Below, one piece after another: positions 9,349 through 16,858 of a stretch of DNA of 64,000 bases. The position numbers and the translations under genes were made by a program. A model generated the notes under the pieces. The model ran no database searches, was not told the DNA's origin, and saw only the letters and a program-made list of their open reading frames with translations. Source of the DNA: Chordibacter sp038103695 (GTDB lineage Bacteria; Verrucomicrobiota; Verrucomicrobiia; Opitutales; Seribacteraceae); assembly GCA_038103695.1 (NCBI GenBank), contig JAYNZN010000003.1:3766-67765 (forward strand), in the 5' to 3' direction. Every line of letters starts with the position of its first letter. Position 1 is the stretch's first letter.

Positions 9349-10010
9349 GCAACTTACCTCTAGCTATCCTTATTTCAGGAGCATCCATCCGGGATGGTGA
9401 GCCATCGATATTGTCTGATCTCTTTGAAGTGGGCCTACAAAGGCTTCACCTTCGCAAACCAGATTCCACCCCCAATGAGCTAGCCGCTCTTTTGTCCAAG
9501 ATCCCTGATGTGTATCACGAAAGGATCGTGCTGCACCGCCATCCTGAATTGTTGAAGGATTTTTCTCTTGCCGGCTACCATCATTATGCCAGTGAAAAGT
9601 TAGTTGATTGTAAGGGAACTAAAAGCCGGTCACTGCATAAGCTTGATGAGCTTAAAGACTTAAAAGAACCATTGGATTACTGTTTTTTTGGGCCTGTTTA
9701 TGAATCAATTTCAAAAAAAGGTTATGTGCCCAAAGTATCACTTCCTGAATTAGGCGGGGTACTTTACAACTTGAAAAAAACAAAATCCAAGACCCCTTTA
9801 ATCTATGCATTAGGGGGAGTCAGAAGAAGAAAGATACCAGAACTTTTTAACCTCGGTTTTGATGGTGTTACCTTACTAGGTTCCATCTGGGGCAAGAAAG
9901 ACCCCGTTTCTGCTTTTGAGAGATACCAATTTATGGAGCGGAGTGTCTGGGCAAAAAAGGAAAAAGATAAGGGATTGTTACAGAGACTTTTATCCAAGGA
10001 TGAAGCCTGA
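9345..10010 (+). CDS. ThiE-superfamily protein, probably TenI-like thiazole tautomerase
   Basis: 221 residues of a (beta/alpha)8 ThiE/TenI-type barrel. It has LQRLHLRKPDST where ThiE has a QLR.K motif, YCFFGPVYESISKKGY (the F.SPIF.S.SK.GY region of TenI-like proteins), IYALGGVRRRKI and FDGVTLLGSIWG. It resembles the second ThiE-like protein found in Bacteroidota thiamin operons. It lacks the INDD....AD.DGVHLG signature that the true ThiE next door retains, so it probably acts on the thiazole (tautomerase) rather than coupling pyrimidine and thiazole. Assignment by motif contrast; activity is inferred. Confidence 0.75.
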   Translation: MSNLPLAILISGASIRDGEPSILSDLFEVGLQRLHLRKPDSTPNELAALLSKIPDVYHERIVLHRHPELLKDFSLAGYHHYASEKLVDCKGTKSRSLHKLDELKDLKEPLDYCFFGPVYESISKKGYVPKVSLPELGGVLYNLKKTKSKTPLIYALGGVRRRKIPELFNLGFDGVTLLGSIWGKKDPVSAFERYQFMERSVWAKKEKDKGLLQRLLSKDEA

Positions 10011-10656
10011 TTTAGTACGGAAACAATCGTTGCTCTGCCTCACCCGCGATGACCCTGATATTTCACACCTCAGGCAAATCGAAAAACTGCTTGATGCAGG
10101 GGCATCGTTTATTCAATTACGAAGCAAATCTTTGCCTTACAACCACCTCCTGCAGGAAACCGAAAGTGCTGTCAAATTAACGAAAAGCAAAGGGTGTAAA
10201 CTGGTCATTAATGATGATTATAAATTGGCAAAAAAGGTCGATGCAGACGGCGTTCACTTAGGGATTTCCGATGCTCCTATTGAAGTTGTCCGGGATTATT
10301 TGCCCGAGCAAAAGATCATTGGTAAAACCGTGCATTCTCTGGAGGAAGCACAGATCGCGCTTGAAGAAAAACCGGACTATATAGGCCTTGGCCCTTTTCG
10401 GAAATCCACTACTAAAACAGAACTCTTACCAACCTTGTCCGAGCACGATTTGAAAGAAATCCTGAAATTGCTTCATCCCATTCCGGTTTTTTTCATTGGT
10501 GGGTTAACCAGTAGCGACTTCCACCTAATTGATCATTTTGGGATACAAGGCATCTGTTTATGTTCAGCCCTGCATTGCGAAGACAAGGGCAGTTCCTCCC
10601 TCCCTGAGATCATCCAAAAGAGCAAGTGCTTTGAACCTTCTACACATTCTTTTTAA
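10000..10656 (+). CDS. thiE: Thiamine-phosphate synthase
   Basis: Joins HMP-PP and thiazole phosphate to thiamin phosphate. 218 residues from ATG 10000, which overlaps the end of the preceding gene by 11 bases; a longer frame from 9916 would overlap far more and adds no homologous sequence. Signatures: FIQLRSKSLP, LVINDDYKLAKKVDADGVHLG, IIGKTVHS, DYIGLGPFRKSTTK and FFIGGLT. Operon position and motif content make this the true ThiE of the pair. Confidence 0.93.
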   Translation: MKPDLVRKQSLLCLTRDDPDISHLRQIEKLLDAGASFIQLRSKSLPYNHLLQETESAVKLTKSKGCKLVINDDYKLAKKVDADGVHLGISDAPIEVVRDYLPEQKIIGKTVHSLEEAQIALEEKPDYIGLGPFRKSTTKTELLPTLSEHDLKEILKLLHPIPVFFIGGLTSSDFHLIDHFGIQGICLCSALHCEDKGSSSLPEIIQKSKCFEPSTHSF

Positions 10657-10658
10657 AT

Positions 10659-11432
10659 ATGGAAAATGATACCTTACAGATTGGGGAGGAGTGCTTTTCA
10701 TCCCGTTTGTTTGTCGGAACTGGCAAATTCTCTTCGGGCCTAGTTTTACAAGAAACAGTCAAAAATTGTGGCACCCAAATGGTTACCGTTGCGATGAAGA
10801 GAGCGAATCCCAACAGCAACGAGGATTCCATTCTCGATTACCTGCCTCAAGATCGTGTGAAAATTCTTCCTAATACCTCTGGGGTAAGGGATGCAAATGA
10901 AGCGATTTTTGTCGCACAAATGGCACGAGAAGCTCTTGAGACAAATTGGCTGAAACTGGAAATCCATCCTGACCCCAAGTACTTAATGCCCGATCCTGTC
11001 GAAACCCTTCTGGCAACAGAAGAATTAGCCAAGCAAGGATTTACAGTCTTACCCTACTGCCATGCCGATCCTGTTCTTTGTAAAAGGCTTGAAGATGCCG
11101 GAGCAGCTGCCGTCATGCCCTTGGGCTCACCCATTGGAACAAACCATGGTTTGAAAAGTCGCGAATTTTTAAAAATTATAATTGAACAATCGAATGTACC
11201 AGTTGTGGTGGATGCCGGGATAGGGGCTCCCTCCCATGCATCTGAAGCCTTGGAGCTCGGAGCTTCTGCCGTGCTGGTCAATACTGCTTTGGCTGTCGCC
11301 AATGATCCCCCTTCTATGGGGACCGCATTCCGGAAGTCAGTTGAAGCGGGCAGGTTGGCATATTTATCTGGGCTCGGAAGCACTCATCGAACCGCTCAGC
11401 CAACTTCACCGCTCACCGCATTTCTTGGCTAA
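10659..11432 (+). CDS. thiG: Thiazole synthase
   Basis: Makes the thiazole phosphate ring from DXP, the ThiS thiocarboxylate and dehydroglycine. 257 residues, normal length. Typical stretches are SRLFVGTGKFSS, MVTVAMKRANP, ILPNTSGVRDANEA, NWLKLEIHPDPKYLMPD, AAAVMPLGSPIGTNHG, PVVVDAGIGAPSHASEALEL and ASAVLVNTALA. The gene starts two bases after thiE and is followed after 14 bases by thiH, its usual radical-SAM partner. Confidence 0.97.
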   Translation: MENDTLQIGEECFSSRLFVGTGKFSSGLVLQETVKNCGTQMVTVAMKRANPNSNEDSILDYLPQDRVKILPNTSGVRDANEAIFVAQMAREALETNWLKLEIHPDPKYLMPDPVETLLATEELAKQGFTVLPYCHADPVLCKRLEDAGAAAVMPLGSPIGTNHGLKSREFLKIIIEQSNVPVVVDAGIGAPSHASEALELGASAVLVNTALAVANDPPSMGTAFRKSVEAGRLAYLSGLGSTHRTAQPTSPLTAFLG

Positions 11433-11446
11433 AGCCACAACCAGCA

Positions 11447-12574
11447 ATGGTGAACCAACTACATTTCTCAGATAGGCTTAAGGACATTCCTTGGGCTGCT
11501 ACTTCCTCATCCTTAGAAAATATCAAGCGAAAGGATGTGGAAACCGCTTTGCAAAGAGAGGGGAGGGGGGGAGTGCAAGACCTCATCGCATTACTTTCAC
11601 CCCTTGCAGCAGAGCATTACCTCGAAGAGATGGCTCAACTCAGCTACCGGATAACCCGCAGAAGATTTGGCAAGACGGTACGGCTCTTTGCACCGATGTA
11701 CCTGTCCAACGAGTGCAATAATATATGTGACTACTGCGGGTTTAGTATGAATAACCAAATCCCCCGCAAAACCCTTACCGATGCTGAAATCCTCCGGGAA
11801 GCTGGCATGTTGAAAAAAAACGGGTTTGATCACATTTTATTGGTAACCGGAGAATCGACCAGAAAAGTGGGACTGGACTACCTTGCCCACGCTCTTGATT
11901 TGCTCAGGCCTCACTTTGCCAACCTATCCATTGAAGTTCAGCCCCTAGAACAGCAAGCTTATGACACCTTAATTGAGCATGGCATGCATGCCGTCATGGT
12001 ATACCAAGAAACCTACTGCCCCCATAGCTATGCAAGACACCACCTCAAGGGCAAAAAAACCAATTTTGACTGGCGGCTCAATACAGCTGACCGCCTGGGC
12101 GAGGCAGGGGTTAATAAAATAGGCCTCGGGTGCCTGTTTGGGTTAACAGAAGAGTGGAGGACAGATGCTNNNNNNNNNNNNNNNNNNNNNNNNNNNNNNN
12201 NNNNAGAAAATATCGTTTCTGTAGAACTTCAAGATAGAGACCTCGTTCAACTGATTTGTGCCTTTCGTATATTTAACCATGAACTGGAAATCACATTGTC
12301 GACCAGGGAAAACCAACTCTTTAGGGAAAACATACTTCCCTTAGGAATCACCACGATGAGTGCAGGCTCCAAAACCAATCCTGGCGGATATGCAGAACCC
12401 GAAGAATCTTTGGAACAGTTTTCTGTTTCTGATGAGCGATCACCCAGTGAGATTTGTTCTATGCTTAAAGATAAGGGCTTTGATCCAGTGTGGAAGGATT
12501 GGGATAAAGCCTACGACGAGCCCAAGATCAGGAACCTCCTTTCCCCAGTAGAAAAAGAATGCTTAACTGCTTAG
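11447..12574 (+). CDS. thiH: Tyrosine lyase ThiH (2-iminoacetate synthase), with an assembly gap
   Basis: Radical-SAM enzyme that cleaves tyrosine to give dehydroglycine for ThiG. The cluster motif is CNNICDYC (Cx3Cx2C). Other family stretches are APMYLSNECNN, HDHILLVTGES-type FDHILLVTGEST, YQETYCPHSYARHHLKGKK, ICAFRI, LSTREN, AGSKTNPGGYAEP and WKDWD. The frame is kept across a 35-N gap, but the segment that should hold the family's F-P-R-x-R-P motif is absent. Roughly 20-25 codons beyond the 12 represented by N are probably missing. The gene itself is likely intact. Confidence 0.93.
   Translation: MVNQLHFSDRLKDIPWAATSSSLENIKRKDVETALQREGRGGVQDLIALLSPLAAEHYLEEMAQLSYRITRRRFGKTVRLFAPMYLSNECNNICDYCGFSMNNQIPRKTLTDAEILREAGMLKKNGFDHILLVTGESTRKVGLDYLAHALDLLRPHFANLSIEVQPLEQQAYDTLIEHGMHAVMVYQETYCPHSYARHHLKGKKTNFDWRLNTADRLGEAGVNKIGLGCLFGLTEEWRTDAXXXXXXXXXXXXENIVSVELQDRDLVQLICAFRIFNHELEITLSTRENQLFRENILPLGITTMSAGSKTNPGGYAEPEESLEQFSVSDERSPSEICSMLKDKGFDPVWKDWDKAYDEPKIRNLLSPVEKECLTA
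12170..12204. other. Assembly gap (35 N) inside thiH
   Basis: Undetermined bases. Comparison of remembered ThiH layout with the flanks (WRTDA before, ENIVSVEL after) suggests that the real missing sequence is longer than 35 bases. Confidence 0.9.
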
Positions 12575-12610
12575 GGTAAAGTGGGAGGCTGACTGTAAAA
12601 TTTCATCAGA

Positions 12611-13741
12611 ATGGAACTGGCAGAACTCAACCAATACCAAAGGCACTTATCCCTCGATGGATTTGGGGAGGAAAACCAGCTCAAGCTCAAGAGGGCATCT
12701 GTATTAGTCGTTGGAGCTGGGGGTCTTGGGTGTCCAGTGCTCCAATACCTCACTGCGGCGGGTGTCGGTCGGATTGGAATTACGGACGATGACCATGTGG
12801 AAATCTCTAATTTACAAAGACAGGTGCTCTTCAGTCATGACGATGAAGGCGAAAATAAAGCACAAGTTGCAGCGGTAAAGTTAGCAAAGACCAACCCACT
12901 GGTAACCATAGAGCCCTATGCTCAAAGGCTTACCAGGGAAAATTGTGAGTCTCTGTTCAAGACCTATGACTTGATCGTTGATGGTACTGATAATTTTTCC
13001 AGCCGCTACCTGATCAATGATGCATGCGTACTTTTTAATAAGCCTTTAATCCACGGATCGATTAATCGTTTTGAGGGGATGGTAAGTGTATTTAATTACA
13101 ACTCTGGTCCCACATACCGTTGCCTTTTTCCTGAGCAGCCCGATCCATCCAGCATTCCATCCTGTGCCGAAGCCGGAGTACTCGGAGTGCTTCCGGGCAT
13201 CATCGGGACGATGCAGGCAGTGGAAGCCATAAAAGTTATCACAGGCATTGGCTCCCCTCTTTCCGGGCGTGTGCTCCTATACAATGCCCTAAGCCAAACC
13301 ACCCGAACAATCAACCTGAGTGTAGATTCAAAAAACCGGGAGATCGATGCATTGCCCGAGGAGGTCATTTCTTGTAAGTCCAACCCCAGAGATGTACAAA
13401 TTAGCCAAATTGAGGAGATCTCTGAAGATCAACTCCAGCAGATGATGGGGCAATCAGCCGACCTGCAAATCCTCGATGTTCGGGAATCTTGGGAGAGAGA
13501 ATTATTCAGGATTCAACCATCTGTTCATATTCCCTTAGGCAATTTACCCTCGAACCAAGAGGGTCTTTCCGTACTGGAAATAAATCCCAATCAAAATTTG
13601 GTTATTTATTGCAAGGCAGGTGTACGTAGCCGAGCGGCATGTGAAATGCTGCAAAAACTTGGTTGCTCCAAACTGTTCAACCTATCCAACGGAATGGACG
13701 GTTGGCTCAATCAATTCCCAGATCTTGTTAGCTCAGGATAA
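12611..13741 (+). CDS. thiF: ThiF/MoeB-type adenylyltransferase fused to a rhodanese domain
   Basis: Activates the ThiS C-terminus with ATP and probably delivers sulfur through its own rhodanese domain. Residues 1 to about 245 are an E1-like domain: YQRHLSLDGFG, VVGAGGLGCPVLQYL (nucleotide binding), NLQRQVLF, DLIVDGTDNFSSRYLIND and YRCLFPEQP. Residues about 270-376 are a rhodanese with the active-site loop YCKAGVRSRA (Cys near 334). The paired CxxC zinc ligands of many MoeB/ThiF proteins are not evident. Placement between thiH and thiD argues for thiamin, although a role with MoaD is possible. Confidence 0.88.
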   Translation: MELAELNQYQRHLSLDGFGEENQLKLKRASVLVVGAGGLGCPVLQYLTAAGVGRIGITDDDHVEISNLQRQVLFSHDDEGENKAQVAAVKLAKTNPLVTIEPYAQRLTRENCESLFKTYDLIVDGTDNFSSRYLINDACVLFNKPLIHGSINRFEGMVSVFNYNSGPTYRCLFPEQPDPSSIPSCAEAGVLGVLPGIIGTMQAVEAIKVITGIGSPLSGRVLLYNALSQTTRTINLSVDSKNREIDALPEEVISCKSNPRDVQISQIEEISEDQLQQMMGQSADLQILDVRESWERELFRIQPSVHIPLGNLPSNQEGLSVLEINPNQNLVIYCKAGVRSRAACEMLQKLGCSKLFNLSNGMDGWLNQFPDLVSSG

Positions 13742-13744
13742 TCC

Positions 13745-14491
13745 ATGACGAAAAACATTGCTATCATCGGAGGGACTGATTCATCCGGCGGTTCTGGTAT
13801 AGGTGCAGATTTGGCGACGATCGCAGATCAGAACTGTGTATCTCACCCTGTAATCAGTGCCATAACCTTGCAAAACTCGAAACCTGCCCAAATCCACGCA
13901 ATTCCCACCATTGCGTTGAAAAGCCAGCTTAGCAGTCTTTCAGCACTCTCTTTGGATGCAATTAAAATAGGCATGTTACCTGACGAGAATTCAGTTCTTG
14001 CAGTGTTTGAATTTTTAAAAAACTCCAACTGCCCAAAAGTCATTCTCGATCCCATTAGGTATTCATCTTCAGGTATCGAACTAATTTCCGCAAAGGGCTG
14101 GGACACTTTGAGGAAAACCTTGGTTCCTGTGGTCGACCTCTTAACTCCTAATATAAATGAAGCCCGACTTTTGCTCGACATTGGAACCTCTGTGGAAATC
14201 CCCCCTAAGAAACTGGCAGAAAAATGCTTAAAACTTGGTTGTTCTGCAATAATGCTTAAAGGCGGACACGCAAATGATCCCGATTACAGCACCGATCTTT
14301 TGCTCATGAACAACAAGGCCCCTCAAACTTTTAACTATCCGAGAATAAAAGAAGGAACCAAGGTTAGGGGCACGGGATGCAGGCTTGCCACCGCAATAGC
14401 ATGCCAATGGTCGGTGACGAACAATCTCGAAACCAGTGTCTTTAACGCAGGGAAGTACCTGCAAAATTATATTAGAAATTCAGTAAGTTAA
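13745..14491 (+). CDS. thiD: Hydroxymethylpyrimidine/phosphomethylpyrimidine kinase
   Basis: Phosphorylates HMP and HMP phosphate. 248 residues of ribokinase-like fold. Seen are GGTDSSGGSGIGADLATI (the GSDPSGGAGIQAD-type motif), IKIGMLPDE, VILDPIRYSSSG, LTPNINEARLLL, IMLKGGHA and the anion-hole motif GTGCRLATAIA. A possible ribosome site AGGA lies 6 bases before the ATG, one of the few in the window. It is the last gene of the thiamin operon and overlaps the convergent ruvA by 4 bases (shared TTAA). Confidence 0.94.
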   Translation: MTKNIAIIGGTDSSGGSGIGADLATIADQNCVSHPVISAITLQNSKPAQIHAIPTIALKSQLSSLSALSLDAIKIGMLPDENSVLAVFEFLKNSNCPKVILDPIRYSSSGIELISAKGWDTLRKTLVPVVDLLTPNINEARLLLDIGTSVEIPPKKLAEKCLKLGCSAIMLKGGHANDPDYSTDLLLMNNKAPQTFNYPRIKEGTKVRGTGCRLATAIACQWSVTNNLETSVFNAGKYLQNYIRNSVS

Positions 14492-15123
14492 CGGCCTAAA
14501 GCTTTTCTTATTAATTCTTCGGTGGAAACTTTTTCACCTAAAGATTCAGCCGCCCTTCGCACCGCCAAGTCTGCATCAGTTGCTTTATACCCAAGGGTTA
14601 AGAGTGCAGAAACCGCATCCCTGTAAGCGCTCAAATGATTGCCATCTGCAGGAATTGGTTCAGCCATAGCAGCAGGAGTGGATTGATCACCAGCAGTAGG
14701 TGGAGCAACCATTCCCTTAGGCAATACCTTGTCTTTAAGTTCAACAACGATCCTCTCTGCGGTCTTCTTGCCCAGTCCTTGAGCTTTGGAGAGCAAACCT
14801 ACATCGCCCTGAGCAATCGCATTTTTCAAAGTGGGAAGAGACAGAGAACCCAAAAGATTGAGGGCTATTTTGGGTCCTATTCCTGATACCTTATCCACGA
14901 TCATACGGAAGAAATCCCGGGATTCCCGGTCGATAAATCCATAAAGTGTTTGAGAATCTTCTCGATAGGTTGCCTGAATGTGCAGTCTCACCTGTGCATC
15001 CAATGCAGGCAGGCGCTCTGAAGTAGTCAGAGGAACATGAATTTCGTAGCCAATCCCACCCGTTTGAACAACCGCCAGGCTAAGTTGGCACTCAACCAGT
15101 TTTCCCTCAATAAATGCAATCAT
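14488..15123 (-). CDS. ruvA: Holliday junction branch migration protein RuvA
   Basis: Binds Holliday junctions as a tetramer and recruits the RuvB motor. 211 residues: an N-terminal OB fold (MIAFIEGKLVECQ, GGIGYEIHVP, YGFIDRESRDFF), tandem helix-hairpin-helix motifs (VSGIGPKIALNLL and AQGLGKKTAERIVVELKDK), and a flexible linker followed by domain III (AVSALLTLGYKATDADLAV). Last gene of a dapA-dapB-ruvA run with 8 bases between dapB and ruvA. ruvB and ruvC are not in the window. Confidence 0.96.
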   Translation of the reverse strand: MIAFIEGKLVECQLSLAVVQTGGIGYEIHVPLTTSERLPALDAQVRLHIQATYREDSQTLYGFIDRESRDFFRMIVDKVSGIGPKIALNLLGSLSLPTLKNAIAQGDVGLLSKAQGLGKKTAERIVVELKDKVLPKGMVAPPTAGDQSTPAAMAEPIPADGNHLSAYRDAVSALLTLGYKATDADLAVRRAAESLGEKVSTEELIRKALGR

Positions 15124-15131
15124 GTCAGGGC

Positions 15132-15869
15132 CTACACTAAACCGAGCACATCCTGCATCGAATACAGTCCGCAGGGTTTACCAATTATCCACTTTGCGGC
15201 CCGGAGGGCACCGGCAGCAAAAATCTTTCGATCCGTTGCCCGGTGTGTAAGCTCAATTCTCTCACCAATCCCGGCAAAATAAACAGTATGGTCTCCCACC
15301 ACATCTCCTCCCCGCAGGGCATGGGAACCAACTTCATCGACCGGGCGCTCACCAGGGAGCCCACTCCTCCCATGAGCAATTTGTTTATCAGTAAGCCCAC
15401 GGGCATGTTTAAGAATTTCGAGCAATCGGTCTGCCGTGCCACTAGGAGCATCTTTTTTTAATTTATGGTGCATTTCCACAACTTCTGCATCAAAGCTTGA
15501 ACTGGAATCAAGCACACGGGCAGCCTGCTCGGTCAGGTAAAACAAAAGATTAACACCGGTTGAAAAATTTCCGGCCCATACTACAGGAATTCCTGAAGTT
15601 GCCTGAAGAATTTCCTCTTTCTCCGATGGATCGTGACCGGTTGTTCCAATAACCATTGGTTTTGCACTTTGGGCACAGATTCTTGCAAGGGGTAGGGTTG
15701 CTTCCCTGAGAGAAAAATCAATGACTACATCACATTGATCTATACCCTTGGCAGGATCATCTCCGAGATCGATAGGGAAGCTAATATTGCACCCATGATC
15801 GGGACTTATGCTTGAAATTGCCTGGCCCATCCGGCCACTGGCACCATTAAGTAAGATATCCACGCTCAT
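15132..15869 (-). CDS. dapB: 4-hydroxy-tetrahydrodipicolinate reductase
   Basis: NAD(P)H-dependent step of lysine and diaminopimelate synthesis. 245 residues from ATG 15869, which overlaps the dapA stop as ATGA; an in-frame ATG six bases upstream is less likely. NAD-binding GASGRMGQAI is at the N-terminus, DVVIDFSLREATLPL and VIGTTGHDPSEKEEI follow, and the catalytic region is VEMHHKLKKDAPSGTAD. GEIGIHALRGGD-type sequence is seen as EVGSHALRGGDVVGDH. Confidence 0.96.
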   Translation of the reverse strand: MSVDILLNGASGRMGQAISSISPDHGCNISFPIDLGDDPAKGIDQCDVVIDFSLREATLPLARICAQSAKPMVIGTTGHDPSEKEEILQATSGIPVVWAGNFSTGVNLLFYLTEQAARVLDSSSSFDAEVVEMHHKLKKDAPSGTADRLLEILKHARGLTDKQIAHGRSGLPGERPVDEVGSHALRGGDVVGDHTVYFAGIGERIELTHRATDRKIFAAGALRAAKWIIGKPCGLYSMQDVLGLV

Positions 15870-16771
15870 CCGCAAACCTTCTCGCTTAAATTGAGATTGG
15901 ACGCAATCTTTTGGAGCAAATTGAGATTTGCAACAGAAGGCCCAGTGAGAGGAAGACGAACTTCAGCTGACTCAATGATGCCAAAAATTTGCATCAGTGT
16001 TTTTACAGGCACAGGGTTGGGTTCGCAAAAAAGATCTGTAAACAAGGAGTAATTAGCCAAGTGAATCTCTCTCGCTTTTTCATAATCGTTGGCGAGCGCA
16101 CAGTTCACTAACTGACACACAATTTCTGGTAACAAGTTCGATGCCACACTGACAACGCCCTTTGCTCCACAAGACATAAAGGGAAGGGTCAAGCCATCAT
16201 CTCCAGACAAAACCACAAAATCTTCATCGATAATAGAGATGGTTTCTGAAACTTTGGCTGATTGGCCACCTGCCTCTTTTAATCCTGCAATGTGAGGATA
16301 CTTTTCACGAAGGCGACATACAGTCTCCGTGGCAATCTCAACTCCGCACCTTGAAGGAATGGAATACAAGACAATCGGTTTTTCTGTAGCTTCTGCGAGG
16401 GCACTGAAATGAACAAGCAGTCCCTCCTGGCTCGGTTTATTGTAATAAGGGGCAACGAGTAAAAATGCATCGGCACCAGCCTTATCAGCCGCCTTGGTTA
16501 GGGCCAAAGCCTCCGAAGTTGAATTAGCTCCGGTTCCTGCAATTACTAAGGTGTCACCTTCCAGCACATCAATACAGGTCTTGATCACCTGAAGATGCTC
16601 AGCCTCTGAGAGGGTGGGGGATTCCCCTGTGGTGCCACAGGGCACAACACTACTCACCCCTGCTTCTGCTTGCCTGTGAATTAAGCGTTCTAGATCTTTG
16701 TATGCAACCACACCATCGAGCATCGGAGTAACCAATGCTGTGTGCACACCATGAAGTCGATTCTTGTCCAT
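15866..16771 (-). CDS. dapA: 4-hydroxy-tetrahydrodipicolinate synthase
   Basis: Condenses pyruvate and aspartate semialdehyde at the entry to the DAP/lysine pathway. 301 residues, TIM barrel. Seen are GVHTALVTPM, VVPCGTTGESPTLSEAEH, VIAGTGANSTSEALAL, LLVAPYYNKPSQEG, LYSIPSRCGVEI and the Schiff-base lysine in HIAGLKEAGGQ. Translationally coupled to dapB. Divergent from lepA, with 87 bases between the starts that must hold both promoters. Confidence 0.96.
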   Translation of the reverse strand: MDKNRLHGVHTALVTPMLDGVVAYKDLERLIHRQAEAGVSSVVPCGTTGESPTLSEAEHLQVIKTCIDVLEGDTLVIAGTGANSTSEALALTKAADKAGADAFLLVAPYYNKPSQEGLLVHFSALAEATEKPIVLYSIPSRCGVEIATETVCRLREKYPHIAGLKEAGGQSAKVSETISIIDEDFVVLSGDDGLTLPFMSCGAKGVVSVASNLLPEIVCQLVNCALANDYEKAREIHLANYSLFTDLFCEPNPVPVKTLMQIFGIIESAEVRLPLTGPSVANLNLLQKIASNLNLSEKVCG

Positions 16772-16858
16772 TGTTTCGTTTTATGAGATAAGCCTACAAA
16801 CACTTAAGTGTTCTTCTTCGACTTTTGTCGAGATAAACACATAGTGGTCAACTTTTTA

